Assembly (NCBI GenBank): GCA_021325215.1
Contig: JAJPHO010000035.1
Span: 1-45,524, forward strand
Direction: 5' to 3'
Source of the DNA: Alphaproteobacteria bacterium
GTDB taxonomy: Bacteria > Pseudomonadota > Alphaproteobacteria > Rhodospirillales > Magnetospirillaceae
DNA: 45,524 nt
Of this stretch, positions 25,355 through 34,059 are shown piece after piece. The position numbers and the translations under genes are program-made. The notes beneath the pieces were generated by a model, which saw only the letters and a list, made by a program, of their open reading frames with translations, was not told the origin of the DNA and ran no database searches. Positions within the stretch are counted from its first letter, which is position 1, and each line of letters begins with the position of its first letter.

Positions 25355-25954
25355 ATGTCTTTCCTACTCATCGATAATTACGACAGCTTCACCTACAACC
25401 TCTTCCACTATCTCGGCGAGCTGGGAGCAGAGGTCGAGGTGGTGCGCAACGACGCGCTGAGCGCCGAGCAGGCGCTGGCCCGCAATCCGCGCGGCATCGT
25501 GCTGTCGCCCGGCCCCTGCACCCCCAACGAGGCCGGCATCTGCCTCGACGTCATCACCCTGGCCGCCAAGGCCCGCGTGCCGCTGCTGGGCGTCTGCCTG
25601 GGCCATCAGGCGATCGGCCAGGTGTTCGGCGGCGACGTGGTGCGCGCCCCGGTTCCGGTGCATGGCAAGACCGACCAGATCCACCATTCCGGCACCAGCC
25701 TGTTCACCGGCCTGCCCTCGCCCTATCTCGCCACCCGCTATCATTCGCTGGTGGTGAAGCGCGAGACCCTGCCCGCCTCCCTGGAGGTCACCGCCTGGAC
25801 CGGGGACGGGCTGATCATGGGCCTGGCGCATAAGGAACTGCCGATCACCGGCGTGCAGTTCCATCCGGAGAGCATCGCCTCCGAGCATGGCCACGCGCTG
25901 CTGCGCAATTTCCTCGAGATCGCCGACCGCCATTCCGGCGCCAAAGCCGCCTGA
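25355..25954 (+). CDS. trpG: Anthranilate synthase component II (glutamine amidotransferase)
   Basis: The protein has 199 residues. It supplies ammonia from glutamine to TrpE and may also serve aminodeoxychorismate synthase, as TrpG/PabA proteins often do. Catalytic residues of the class I amidotransferase are visible: Cys81 in GVCLGHQ, and His170 and Glu172 in [18 protein letters not shown] (51-61) is the usual oxyanion segment. The AAGGAA site (about 25339-25344) supports ATG 25355. Its stop overlaps the trpD start by one base. The R-body block now separates it from trpE, so it must rely on a promoter downstream of trpE. Confidence 0.96.
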   Translation: MSFLLIDNYDSFTYNLFHYLGELGAEVEVVRNDALSAEQALARNPRGIVLSPGPCTPNEAGICLDVITLAAKARVPLLGVCLGHQAIGQVFGGDVVRAPVPVHGKTDQIHHSGTSLFTGLPSPYLATRYHSLVVKRETLPASLEVTAWTGDGLIMGLAHKELPITGVQFHPESIASEHGHALLRNFLEIADRHSGAKAA

Positions 25955-26985
25955 TGAGCGTTCCGTCCATGAAGCCGCTGCTGGCCCGTCTGGCCGAAGG
26001 CGCGCCGCTGTCGCGCGCCGACGCCGAGGCGGCCTTCGCGCTGATCATGGACGGACAGGCGACACCGGCGCAGATCGGCGCCTTCCTGATGGGGTTGCGC
26101 ATCCGCGGCGAAACCGTCGACGAAATCGCCGCCGCCGCCACGGTCATCCGCGCCAAGGCGCAGACCATCGCCGCACCGCCCGGCGCCATCGACACCTGCG
26201 GCACCGGCGGCGATGCCAGCGGCACCTATAACATCTCGACCGCGGCGGCCATCGTCATCGCCGCCTGCGGCGTCCCGGTCGCCAAGCATGGCAACCGCGC
26301 CGTCTCGTCGAAGTCGGGCTCGGCCGACGTGCTGACCGCGCTGGGCGTCGATATCGGCGCCGACCAGTCGCTGGTGCTGCGCAGCCTCAACGAGAACAAT
26401 CTCTGCTTCCTGATGGCGCCCCGCCACCACGCCGCCATGCGCCATGTCGCCCCGGTGCGTGAGGAGATGGGCCTGCGCACCCTGTTCAATCTGCTGGGGC
26501 CGCTGTCGAACCCGGCAGGGACGAAACGCCAGTTGCTGGGCGTGTTCGCCGAGCGCTGGGTGACGCCGTTGGCCGAAGTGCTGGGCCTGCTGGGCGCCGA
26601 GCGCGCCTGGGTGGTGCATGGCAGCGACGGCCTCGACGAACTGACCGTCACCGGGCCGTCCTCGGTCGCCGAATGGCACCAGGGCCGCGTCACCCGCTTC
26701 GAAGTCACCCCGGAAGCCGCCGGCCTGCCGCGCGCTCCCGCCGGCTCGCTCGCAGGCGGCGATGCCGCTTACAATGCCGCCGCCCTGCGCCGTCTGCTGG
26801 AGGGCGAGACCGGCCCCTATCGCGACGTTGTGCTGCTGAATTCCGGCGCCGCCCTGGTCGTCGCCGACAAAGCTTCCGGCCTGACCGAAGGCGTGGCCAT
26901 GGCCGCCGCCGCCCTCGATGAAGGCCGCGCCAAGGCCTGCCTCGACAGGCTGATCGAGATCACCAACAAAGAGACCGTCAATTGA
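25954..26985 (+). CDS. trpD: Anthranilate phosphoribosyltransferase
   Basis: The protein has 343 residues. It transfers phosphoribose from PRPP to anthranilate, the second step of the pathway. The PRPP-binding signature [17 protein letters not shown] and the [21 protein letters not shown] segment are intact. [20 protein letters not shown] and LLGPLSNP are also typical. It overlaps trpG by one base (TGATG) and trpC by four, so the three genes are tightly coupled. Confidence 0.96.
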   Translation: MSVPSMKPLLARLAEGAPLSRADAEAAFALIMDGQATPAQIGAFLMGLRIRGETVDEIAAAATVIRAKAQTIAAPPGAIDTCGTGGDASGTYNISTAAAIVIAACGVPVAKHGNRAVSSKSGSADVLTALGVDIGADQSLVLRSLNENNLCFLMAPRHHAAMRHVAPVREEMGLRTLFNLLGPLSNPAGTKRQLLGVFAERWVTPLAEVLGLLGAERAWVVHGSDGLDELTVTGPSSVAEWHQGRVTRFEVTPEAAGLPRAPAGSLAGGDAAYNAAALRRLLEGETGPYRDVVLLNSGAALVVADKASGLTEGVAMAAAALDEGRAKACLDRLIEITNKETVN

Positions 26986-27776
26986 CCGATATCCTGGCCG
27001 AAATCTGCGCCGAGAAGAAAAAGCACGTCGCCTTCGCGCAGTCCCTGCTGCCTTTCGAAAAACTGCTGGAGATGGCGGTCGAACAGCCGGACCCGCGCGG
27101 TTTCGCCAAGGCCCTGGCGGCCAAGGCCGAGACCGGCTTCGCGCTGATCGCCGAGATCAAGAAGGCTTCGCCCTCGGCCGGGCTGATCCGCCCCGACTTC
27201 GACCCGGCCTCGCTGGCCAAGGCCTATGAAGCCGGCGGAGCCGCCTGCCTCTCCGTGCTGACCGACATCCCCTATTTCCAAGGCCAGGACGAATATATGA
27301 TCCAGGCGCGCGACGCCTGCCATCTTCCGGTGCTGCGCAAGGATTTCATGCTCGATCCCTGGCAGATCGTCGAATCCCGCGCCCTGGGCGCCGATTGCGT
27401 GTTGCTGATCCTGGCCGCTTTGTCCGACCACCAGGCCGATGAGCTGGAAGAGGCGGCGATGGAACTCGGCATGGATGTGCTGCTGGAAGTCCATGACGAA
27501 GCAGAGATGGAGCGCGCTCTGCGCCTGCGTTCGCCGCTGCTGGGCGTCAATAACCGCAATCTCAAGACCATGGTGACCGATCTGGCCGTCACCGAGCGCC
27601 TGGCCGAGATGGTGCCGGAAGGCCGTTTGCTGGTCGCCGAAAGCGGCCTGCGCACCCATGCCGATCTGCAGCGCCTGTCCCAGGCCGGCGCCCGCCGCTT
27701 CCTGGTCGGCGAGACCCTGATGCGCGAAGCGGATGTCACCGCCGCGACCCGCGCGCTGCTGGGGACTCTTTCATGA
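26982..27776 (+). CDS. trpC: Indole-3-glycerol-phosphate synthase
   Basis: The protein has 264 residues. It closes the ring of carboxyphenylamino-deoxyribulose phosphate to form indole glycerol phosphate. The start is TTG at 26982, overlapping the trpD stop (TTGA). The first residues ([17 protein letters not shown]) are exactly the expected N-terminus, and no ATG lies nearby. Catalytic segments are visible: [42 protein letters not shown] and VAESGL. The protein is not fused to TrpF, as is usual in alphaproteobacteria. Confidence 0.96.
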   Translation: MTDILAEICAEKKKHVAFAQSLLPFEKLLEMAVEQPDPRGFAKALAAKAETGFALIAEIKKASPSAGLIRPDFDPASLAKAYEAGGAACLSVLTDIPYFQGQDEYMIQARDACHLPVLRKDFMLDPWQIVESRALGADCVLLILAALSDHQADELEEAAMELGMDVLLEVHDEAEMERALRLRSPLLGVNNRNLKTMVTDLAVTERLAEMVPEGRLLVAESGLRTHADLQRLSQAGARRFLVGETLMREADVTAATRALLGTLS

Positions 27777-27790
27777 TGGGCTTAATTTCC

Positions 27791-27927
27791 GGCCTGCGAC
27801 TGCAGGCCCGCGCTGCCGATGGCCGTGGTCACACAGGCAACATAGCTTGGCGCGGTAGCCAAGCGGCTGGAAGCCGCGCCCCGCGTGCTTCGCACGCAAC
27901 TTCAATGTTTTGTCGGCAAAGCCGACA
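27791..27927 (+). promoter_or_regulatory. Multi-hairpin leader between trpC and moaC
   Basis: Five perfect stem-loops follow each other. The stems are GGCCTGC/GCAGGCC (27791-27808), GCTTGGC/GCCAAGC (27845-27864), GCGGCT/AGCCGC (27863-27877), GCGTGC/GCACGC (27883-27897) and TGTCGGC/GCCGACA (27911-27927). The second and third share two bases and so exclude each other. The last ends 19 bases before the moaC ATG. The same interval is also an open frame of 58 codons (27773-27949) that overlaps trpC and moaC by ATGA at both ends. A regulatory RNA, a palindromic repeat cluster or a small coupled ORF are all possible. Confidence 0.5.
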
Positions 27928-27945
27928 TGGCTTGAGGGACAAAAA

Positions 27946-28425
27946 ATGACTCAGGATTTCACCCATTTCGACCACAAGGGACAGCCCCGCATGGTCGATG
28001 TCAGCGAAAAGCCGGTCACCCAGCGCAGCGCGACCGCCAAGGGCACGGTGCTGATCGCCGCCGAGACCCTGGCGCTGATCCGCTCCGGCGGCGGCAAGAA
28101 GGGCGACGTGCTGGCCGCGGCGCGCCTGGCCGGCATCATGGGCGCCAAGCGCACCGCCGACCTCATTCCGCTGTGCCATCCGCTCGGCCTCGATTCGGTC
28201 GAGATGGAACTGACCACCGAAGATTCCCCTCCGCGCGTCGAGATCACCGCGCGCTGCAAGGTGACCGGGCGCACCGGCATCGAGATGGAAGCGATGACCG
28301 CCGTTTCCGTGGCGGCGCTGACCGTCTACGACATGTGCAAGGCGGTCGACCGCGGGATGCGGATCACCGACATCCGGCTGGTCGAAAAGACCGGCGGACG
28401 CTCGGGCCACTTCACGGCTGATTGA
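27946..28425 (+). CDS. moaC: Cyclic pyranopterin monophosphate synthase MoaC
   Basis: The protein has 159 residues. It acts in the first stage of molybdenum cofactor synthesis, making cyclic pyranopterin monophosphate from the MoaA product. ATG 27946 follows a GAGGGA site (27934-27939). An upstream in-frame TTG lies inside the last leader hairpin and is less likely. Diagnostic motifs are [44 protein letters not shown] (74-81), [11 protein letters not shown] and YDMCKAVD with Asp129 and Lys132. It stands next to trpC as in other alphaproteobacteria. moeA does not follow it here. Confidence 0.96.
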   Translation: MTQDFTHFDHKGQPRMVDVSEKPVTQRSATAKGTVLIAAETLALIRSGGGKKGDVLAAARLAGIMGAKRTADLIPLCHPLGLDSVEMELTTEDSPPRVEITARCKVTGRTGIEMEAMTAVSVAALTVYDMCKAVDRGMRITDIRLVEKTGGRSGHFTAD

Positions 28426-28487
28426 GATCACATTATTGCCACTTTCCACCGTGATCTTGCGACAACTCTGGGTTGGGCAAGGGGTGG

Positions 28488-29174
28488 ATGGTGCGCAGAA
28501 CGATCAAGATTCTCGCCTTGTCGCTGTTGGCGCCTTTCGCGCTGACGGGGGCCTATCTGGGTGCCGCGGCTCTGGCCGGGCTGGTGCCGATCGGGCCCGC
28601 AACCGATCCGGCCCCCCGCGAAGTCGACATCTATGTCCATTCCAACGGCGTGCATGCCGACCTGCTTTTGCCGGTCGCGGCGCTCGACGTCGATTGGCGC
28701 CGGCGCCTGCCCTCCTATGACGATCCCGACGTCGCCGATGGCGGCTTTCCCTATCTGGCCTTCGGCTGGGGCGACCGCAGCTTCTATCTGAACACGCCGA
28801 CCTGGGCGGATCTCGACGCCCAGACCGCTCTGCTCGCGCTCAGCGGATTGGACAGCTCGGTGATGCATGTCCAGTCAGCCTCCCCGCCGCCGCTCGGCCC
28901 CCGCACCGCCCGGCTCAGCCTGACCGCCGGGCAATATCACCAGCTGGTGGATTTCATCGACCAGAGCTTCCGCCATGACGGGACGGGCCTGCCGATCCCG
29001 ATCGCCGGCGCGCATTATTACGGCAAGCACGACGCCTTCTTCGAAGGGCGCGGCCATTATTCGATGGTCACCACCTGCAACGAATGGACGCGCCAGGCCT
29101 TGTCCCACGCAGGCCAGCGCACGGCCATCTGGGCTCCGTTCGACATCGCGCTTTTCCACCATATGCGGACGTGA
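28488..29174 (+). CDS. TIGR02117 / DUF2459 family protein
   Basis: The protein has 228 residues. ATG 28488 follows a purine-rich AAGGGG site; an in-frame TTG at 28473 is a weaker choice. An N-terminal hydrophobic segment (about 8-32, IKILALSLLAPFALTGAYLGAA) is a membrane anchor or signal. The mature part contains VDIYVHSNGVHADLLLPV, FGWGDRSFYLNTPTW and TTCNEWTRQAL, which identify the TIGR02117/DUF2459 family. The conserved His, Asp and Cys residues hint at an enzyme, but no activity is established. It lies 62 bp after moaC in the same direction. Confidence 0.85.
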   Translation: MVRRTIKILALSLLAPFALTGAYLGAAALAGLVPIGPATDPAPREVDIYVHSNGVHADLLLPVAALDVDWRRRLPSYDDPDVADGGFPYLAFGWGDRSFYLNTPTWADLDAQTALLALSGLDSSVMHVQSASPPPLGPRTARLSLTAGQYHQLVDFIDQSFRHDGTGLPIPIAGAHYYGKHDAFFEGRGHYSMVTTCNEWTRQALSHAGQRTAIWAPFDIALFHHMRT

Positions 29175-29234
29175 GCTTTCAGTGATTGTGGCGCTGATGC
29201 CCCCTGGCGGCCTCGGCAGCACTCCGGGCGGGTA

Positions 29235-29534
29235 TCATTTCGGAGCCGCTTTGTCGACTTCCCTCGACGGCACATGAAATGTTTCCCGGCTCATGGAGTC
29301 GGCTTTCTCATTCGCCTTGGACGCCCCGACAGTTTCGTGGGACTCGCTTTTACCCTGCAAAACCAGCGCCCCCTTGTCCTTTATGCCTCCAGTCGGCGCG
29401 CCGGGTTTGTTCTTGCTGTAGGCGAGGCGGCAGTCCGGTTGCGGGCTGCAATTCTCCGCCGTAGTTTCGTCGGCCGCGTAGGCCGGCACGCCGATCGCGA
29501 GCAAGTATAAGCCTAACATGGCCAATCTGATCAT
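29235..29534 (-). CDS. Small exported protein of unknown function
   Basis: The protein has 99 residues with a signal peptide (MIRLAMLGLYLLAIGVPAYA, cleavage after about residue 20). The mature part is polar and probably disordered. It contains two cysteines (CSPQPDC) and many Lys, Ser and Glu residues. No family is recognised. The start overlaps the stop of the upstream 327-aa gene by 4 bp, so the two are co-translated. Base composition is visibly less GC-rich than the flanking core genes. Confidence 0.65.
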   Translation of the reverse strand: MIRLAMLGLYLLAIGVPAYAADETTAENCSPQPDCRLAYSKNKPGAPTGGIKDKGALVLQGKSESHETVGASKANEKADSMSRETFHVPSREVDKAAPK

Positions 29535-30514
29535 TCTTGGGCCTCCTCGGCGGGCTTGGACGGCGGCAGGGAAAAAGTGACTGCCCGGTAACCAAAGACA
29601 AGCGGATGCTGGAAGACTTGTTGAAACTCCATGGAGGAGCTTGCCTTGTCGGAACCCGACAAGCTGGCGGCAGGCGCTCCTGCGGGCTCAACATCTTTCT
29701 TCGGAGCCGTAAACGAGGCGTGCGCCGCGCGGGCGATCTCCGAGGTGCTGCTCTCTTTGATATCCCGCGTCAGATATACCCGGCTTATAAGCCGCAGCTG
29801 AAACTTCGTTTTATAATGACCCTGGCTGGTATCCAGCACCTGATCCGTCACGCTGTAGGCTACGGCGCGTCTGACGAAGGTATCGGTGCAATAAATATGG
29901 GTTTTCGTATCTGAACACCATTGATCGAAGACGCCGGCGGCGGTCACGGGCGAGACACCATAGGTCTCGGCGACGGGAATTTTAATATTGAGGATGGTAT
30001 TCCCGTCGCGGCTCGCCGAAAACAGGCCGCCTCCGCCCTTGCCTTCTCCGCTCGCCGAGACCTTGTGCTGGATGGTTATCCCTGGAAAACCGACGATGGA
30101 CAGGGCTATCCGCTTTGCCTTGTCGTCGGCCTTGGCGATCTCGTATTCGTCCTGACGCCTGAATTCGTCGCCCTGCTTCACTGGAGTCGTGTCGGGAAAG
30201 ACCGGCGCGTCACTTGGCCTTCCCATCCATTGGCGCAAATCGATATGGGCGATCCGGATCGCTTTTCCCAGCAGAGGAGCGTCCTCCGCGTCCGCCACCA
30301 CCGCCCAGACATCCCCGACATTCATGTCTTCTTCAGGGGGATATACCGGCTGGATGCCCAGTCTCGCTATGGCGTCGTTCCAATCGGTCGCAACGTCTCC
30401 CGGGGGGAGTTGGGGCGAGGATGAATTGAGCGGCCGGACGAAAAGAATTATCACCGCGATGGCGAGCAAGCCGGACAGAACCGGCCAGAGCCACTTGCGA
30501 ACACCATCAAGCAT
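29531..30514 (-). CDS. Membrane-anchored protein of unknown function
   Basis: The protein has 327 residues. A single N-terminal membrane segment (about 8-27, WLWPVLSGLLAIAVIILFV) suggests a type II inner-membrane protein with a periplasmic domain. That domain shows alternating short beta-type segments (TILNIKIPVAETYGVSP, FQLRLISRVYLT) and a pair of cysteines (CSDTKTHIYC). The C-terminal 60 residues are Ala/Ser/Pro-rich. I do not recognise the family. Its start has an AAGGGG site. With the next small gene it forms a two-gene leftward unit inserted between the moaC group and lexA. Confidence 0.7.
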   Translation of the reverse strand: MLDGVRKWLWPVLSGLLAIAVIILFVRPLNSSSPQLPPGDVATDWNDAIARLGIQPVYPPEEDMNVGDVWAVVADAEDAPLLGKAIRIAHIDLRQWMGRPSDAPVFPDTTPVKQGDEFRRQDEYEIAKADDKAKRIALSIVGFPGITIQHKVSASGEGKGGGGLFSASRDGNTILNIKIPVAETYGVSPVTAAGVFDQWCSDTKTHIYCTDTFVRRAVAYSVTDQVLDTSQGHYKTKFQLRLISRVYLTRDIKESSTSEIARAAHASFTAPKKDVEPAGAPAASLSGSDKASSSMEFQQVFQHPLVFGYRAVTFSLPPSKPAEEAQE

Positions 30515-30701
30515 GATCCCCTTGCCCCCCAGATTCTGCCGAACGCCTCACCCGTATTCTGTTCATCACTCCGATCGACAATACAACTTAAGCGCGTATT
30601 TTTCAACGCGACACTTCTCCTCCCCCGCGAGATCACCTGCCCGGTCACCACGCGGCGGTCACTTGCGGCGCATCGCCCCTTGAGAGACCGGGAACTTTCC
30701 C

Positions 30702-30730
30702 TTGACGCCCCGATAGAACTAAAATAGAAC
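30702..30730 (+). promoter_or_regulatory. lexA promoter with SOS box
   Basis: GAAC at 30716-30719 and GAAC at 30727-30730 are separated by exactly seven bases. This is the complement of the alphaproteobacterial LexA site GTTC-N7-GTTC. A -35 box TTGACG lies at 30702-30707, and 17 bp later TAGAAC (30725-30730) can serve as the -10. Bound LexA would therefore cover the promoter and repress its own gene. Confidence 0.85.
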
Positions 30731-30790
30731 AGGTGTGGATGTTTCACATTTGTTCCATGTCGGAAACGGGCTTTCGGGCGGAGAGGTTCT

Positions 30791-31510
30791 ATGCTGACGC
30801 GCAAGCAATATGAGCTGCTGCTGTTCATCGATCAGCGCTTGAAAGAGCATGGTGTTTCCCCCTCCTTCGATGAAATGAAGGAGGCGCTGGACCTCAAATC
30901 GAAATCCGGCATCCATCGCCTGATCACCGGTCTCGAGGAGCGTGGCTTCATCCGCCGCTTGCCGCATCGGGCTCGCGCCCTAGAAGTGCTGAAGCTGCCC
31001 GAGAATCGCGGCGGCGAAACGGCGACGCCCGCTCCGTCCGAAACGCCGAACCCCGGCTTCACGCCCAATGTCATCCGCGGCGATTTCAAGCCCGCTCTGC
31101 CCGGCGCCATGATCGGCAACGAGGTCGAGGCCGTCGATCTGCCGCTGTTGGGCAAGATCGCCGCCGGCACGCCGATCGATGCCCTGTCCGATCCCTCCAA
31201 CACTGTCGGCGTACCGGCCTCCATGCTGGGCGGCGGCGAACATTACGCCCTGACGGTCGAAGGCGATTCGATGATCGAAGCCGGCATCCTCGATGGTGAC
31301 GTCGTGCTGATCAAGCGCTGCGACAGCGCCGAGAACGGCACCATCGTCGTCGCCCTGGTCGATGGCTACGAGGCCACCTTGAAGCGCCTGCGCCGCAAGG
31401 GCGCCTCGATCGCCCTGGAACCGGCCAACCAGAAATACGAGACCCGCATCTTCGGCCCCGACCGCGTCGCGGTGCAGGGCCGCCTGGTCGGATTGCTCCG
31501 CCAGTATTAG
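30791..31510 (+). CDS. lexA: LexA repressor, SOS response regulator
   Basis: The protein has 239 residues. The N-terminal winged helix-turn-helix begins [17 protein letters not shown] and includes [23 protein letters not shown]. The C-terminal S24 self-cleaving domain has the cleavage site Ala125-Gly126 in IAAGTP, the nucleophile Ser160 in EGDSM and the general base Lys198 in EATLKRL. It represses DNA-damage genes until RecA filaments trigger self-cleavage. It is longer than E. coli LexA because of the extended linker (about 70-112), as is usual in alphaproteobacteria. An SOS box lies upstream. Confidence 0.97.
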   Translation: MLTRKQYELLLFIDQRLKEHGVSPSFDEMKEALDLKSKSGIHRLITGLEERGFIRRLPHRARALEVLKLPENRGGETATPAPSETPNPGFTPNVIRGDFKPALPGAMIGNEVEAVDLPLLGKIAAGTPIDALSDPSNTVGVPASMLGGGEHYALTVEGDSMIEAGILDGDVVLIKRCDSAENGTIVVALVDGYEATLKRLRRKGASIALEPANQKYETRIFGPDRVAVQGRLVGLLRQY

Positions 31511-31570
31511 ACCGATGCCCCGTGCGGGCGGAGTCTTGTCATCGTCCCCTAAATTCTGTGAATCAAGTTT

Positions 31571-31616
31571 GTTACCTTTGTAAAATTGTGTAAAAGCGGC
31601 CCGTTACCCTTGTAAC
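31571..31616 (+). promoter_or_regulatory. Two spaced palindromic elements upstream of a small unknown gene
   Basis: GTTACCTTTGTAA (31571-31583) and GTTACCCTTGTAAC (31603-31616) begin 32 bp apart, about three helical turns. The second is a palindrome with GTTAC/GTAAC arms. The complement of its right part, CGTTACAAGG, also occurs at 11928-11937 upstream of receptor copy 2. A dimeric regulator binding twice on one face of DNA is inferred. Confidence 0.4.
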
Positions 31617-31644
31617 GTGTCTCTCGATCAAATATAGATCGGCC

Positions 31645-32100
31645 ATGATCGAACAAGGGCAGCTCGTACGGCGGCGTTACCCCAGTGGACGAAAAAGAGT
31701 CCTTGTTACGGTGGGGTGCCTGGCTGTCTTGTTTTTTGCCGTCAAACGCGATCTGAGCGCTTTTGGCGAGGTTTCCCAAATCGAAAAGCTCGATGGCGGC
31801 GTTTATTCTCCGCCGACGATCGGCAGCGCCATCCGGTTCATCGCCGAGATGAACACCTACATCTACCACGAGGCCCGCTGCGACCGCATTGCGCCGGACG
31901 ACGCCGCAATGATCGAAGACAAGGTGGCCGCCGGGGTGCGCGTCGATTTTCCAGGCTGGTGGCTGGCCGACAATCTCGCCCTGAAGGCCAGGACTTGGGT
32001 GGCACATCGGCATATCGACGACATTTCCTGCACCCACGCCACGGTCGATATCCCGACGACGATCCTCAACAATATCAAATATTACCAGAACCGCGGCTGA
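31645..32100 (+). CDS. Small membrane or exported protein of unknown function
   Basis: The protein has 151 residues. Residues about 18-33 ([16 protein letters not shown]) are a hydrophobic segment after a very basic start ([10 protein letters not shown]), so it is an inner-membrane anchor or an uncleaved signal. The rest is soluble and contains two cysteines (about residues 79 and 130). No family is recognised. It lies between lexA and upp in its own intergenic setting, with the paired palindromic elements upstream. Confidence 0.6.
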   Translation: MIEQGQLVRRRYPSGRKRVLVTVGCLAVLFFAVKRDLSAFGEVSQIEKLDGGVYSPPTIGSAIRFIAEMNTYIYHEARCDRIAPDDAAMIEDKVAAGVRVDFPGWWLADNLALKARTWVAHRHIDDISCTHATVDIPTTILNNIKYYQNRG

Positions 32101-32189
32101 CCGGCCGCCGTTCGGCAAATTACCTCTCGCCCCCGCCGTCCCGACGTGCATATTTAGCGGCAAATCTATCGCCATATCAGGAAACCATA

Positions 32190-32840
32190 ATGAGCGGCAA
32201 AGCCAGCTTCCCGAACCTGCACGTCATCGATCACCCGCTGGTCCAGCACAAGCTGACCCATATGCGCGACAAGCGCACCTCGACCAAGACTTTCCGCCAG
32301 CTGCTGCGCGAAATCTCGCTGCTGATGGGTTACGAGATCACCCGCAATCTGCCGCTGGCCTATGAGCCGGTCGAGACACCCATCACCACCTTCGACGCGC
32401 CCGTGATCGCCGGCAAGAAGCTGGCGGTGGTGCCGATCCTGCGCGCCGGCGTCGGCATGGCCGACGGCCTGCTCGACCTGCTGCCCTCGGCCCGCGTCGG
32501 CCATATCGGCGTCTATCGCGACCACGACACCCACCGCCCGGTCGAATATCTGGTCAAACTGCCGGAAACCGAAGGCCGCCTGTTCATCCTGACCGATCCG
32601 ATGCTGGCCACCGGCTATTCCGGCGCCCATGCGGTCGAGGTGCTGAAGCGCAATGGCGTGCCGGCCGAGAACATCCGCTTCATGGCGCTGGTGGCCGCGC
32701 CCGAAGGCGTGAAACTGCTGTGCGAAGCGCATCCGGACATCGAAGTCTATGTCGCCGCCGTCGATGATCACCTCAACGAGAACGCCTATATCGTCCCCGG
32801 CCTGGGTGATGCCGGCGACCGGCTGTTCGGCACGAAATAA
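32190..32840 (+). CDS. upp: Uracil phosphoribosyltransferase
   Basis: The protein has 216 residues. It salvages uracil by joining it to PRPP to give UMP. ATG 32190 has a CAGGAAA site before it and begins the typical [26 protein letters not shown]. The PRPP loop [10 protein letters not shown] and the C-terminal uracil-binding [13 protein letters not shown] are intact. It opens the pyrimidine locus: uracil formed by the nucleoside hydrolase can enter either this salvage step or the Rut degradation pathway encoded next. Confidence 0.97.
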   Translation: MSGKASFPNLHVIDHPLVQHKLTHMRDKRTSTKTFRQLLREISLLMGYEITRNLPLAYEPVETPITTFDAPVIAGKKLAVVPILRAGVGMADGLLDLLPSARVGHIGVYRDHDTHRPVEYLVKLPETEGRLFILTDPMLATGYSGAHAVEVLKRNGVPAENIRFMALVAAPEGVKLLCEAHPDIEVYVAAVDDHLNENAYIVPGLGDAGDRLFGTK

Positions 32841-32885
32841 ACTTGCCGGAATCCGCCCATCTTCACCGTCTCCCCGCGATAAAAA

Positions 32886-32903
32886 TCTGATTGATCGATC
32901 AGA
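32886..32903 (+). promoter_or_regulatory. Candidate operator upstream of rutB
   Basis: The inverted repeat TCTGAT-N6-ATCAGA lies 58 bp before the rutB start. The perfect 10-bp palindrome TGATCGATCA is nested in it. The form suits a TetR-type dimer such as RutR, but it does not match the E. coli RutR site, and no rutR gene lies in the window. Confidence 0.45.
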
Positions 32904-32960
32904 AAATTATTCATAGATTAGAAATAGTCTGGGAAGACGGTGATTTCTGGGGGATTGCAC

Positions 32961-33650
32961 ATGAGCGGTGCCAGGTCCATGGAACTCAAAGCGCGGCCGG
33001 AGGCTCTCAGCCTCAAGGCCGGCGAAACCGCTGTCATCGTCATCGACATGCAGAACGCCTATGCGTCGAAGAACGGTTATGTCGATCTGGCCGGTTTCGA
33101 CATTTCCGGCGCCGCCGGCACCATCGGCAATATCGACAAGGTTCTGAAAGCCGCGCGTAAGGCCGGCATCCAGGTGGTTTATCTGCAGAATGGCTGGGAC
33201 CCCGACTATGTCGAGGCCGGCACCGAACTGTCGCCCAACTGGCACAAATCCAACGCGCTGAAGACGATGCGCCGCAATCCCAACCTGCAGGGCCAGCTGC
33301 TGGCGCGCGGCGGCTGGGATTACGACATCGTCGACGCCCTCGCCCCGCAGCCGGGCGACATCCGCGTGCATAAGACACGCTATTCCGCCTTCTTCAATTC
33401 CCAGCTCGACAGCATCCTGCGGGCGCGCGGCATCCGCAATCTGGTGTTCGTCGGCATCGCCACGAATGTCTGCGTCGAATCCACCCTGCGCGACGGCTTC
33501 CACCTCGAATATTTCGGCGTGATGCTGGAAGACGCGACCCATCATCTGGGCCCGGAATTCCTGCAGAAAGCCACAGTCTACAACGTCGAAACCTTCTTCG
33601 GCTGGGTCTCCACCGTCGATGATTTCCTGTCCAGCGTGAAAGACATCTAA
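32961..33650 (+). CDS. rutB: Ureidoacrylate amidohydrolase RutB
   Basis: The protein has 229 residues. It hydrolyses ureidoacrylate (peracid), made by RutA from uracil, to aminoacrylate and carbamate. ATG 32961 follows GGGGGA (32949-32954). The isochorismatase-like cysteine hydrolase triad is visible: Asp29 in VIDMQNAY, Lys138 in HKTRYSAF and Cys171 in ATNVCVEST. Each is offset by five from the E. coli enzyme as I recall it. It starts the unit rutB-rutC-rutD-rutA, which differs from the E. coli order rutABCDEFG. Confidence 0.95.
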   Translation: MSGARSMELKARPEALSLKAGETAVIVIDMQNAYASKNGYVDLAGFDISGAAGTIGNIDKVLKAARKAGIQVVYLQNGWDPDYVEAGTELSPNWHKSNALKTMRRNPNLQGQLLARGGWDYDIVDALAPQPGDIRVHKTRYSAFFNSQLDSILRARGIRNLVFVGIATNVCVESTLRDGFHLEYFGVMLEDATHHLGPEFLQKATVYNVETFFGWVSTVDDFLSSVKDI

Positions 33651-33669
33651 CCAGCTCAAGGAGTTCGCC

Positions 33670-34059
33670 ATGCCCAAGCAGTCGATCAATCCCCCCGGGT
33701 TTCCCAAGCCTCTGGCGCCTTATTCGTCGGGGACCCAGGCCGACGGAGTGGTCTATGTCTCGGGCACCCTGGCGATCAATCCCGACGGCTCCTTCGCCCA
33801 TGTCGGCGACGCGGCAGGCCAGACCCGGCATGTGCTCGAGACCATCAAGGCGGTGATCACCGCCGCCGGCGGCACCATGGACGACGTCACCTTCAATCAT
33901 GTGTTCCTGACCGATTGGGCCAACTACCAGGCCATCAACGCGGTCTATGCCGAGTATTTCCCCGGCGACAAGCCGGCCCGCTTCTGCATCCAGTGCGGTC
34001 TGGTGAAGCCGGAATTCCTGGTGGAGATTGCCAGTGTCGCACATGTCGGGAAGCGCTGA
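33670..34059 (+). CDS. rutC: RidA-family protein RutC
   Basis: The protein has 129 residues. An AAGGAG site (33657-33662) precedes the ATG. The sequence follows E. coli RutC closely: [73 protein letters not shown]. RutC belongs to the RidA/YjgF deaminase family. It is thought to act on 3-aminoacrylate or its derivative during uracil degradation. The end overlaps the start of rutD, which indicates translational coupling. Confidence 0.95.
   Translation: MPKQSINPPGFPKPLAPYSSGTQADGVVYVSGTLAINPDGSFAHVGDAAGQTRHVLETIKAVITAAGGTMDDVTFNHVFLTDWANYQAINAVYAEYFPGDKPARFCIQCGLVKPEFLVEIASVAHVGKR

Noticed and set aside
27845-27880. tRNA-like look of GGTAGCCAAGCGGC in the trpC-moaC gap
   Set aside because: No anticodon arm, T arm or acceptor stem can be formed. 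The segment is explained by two overlapping hairpins.
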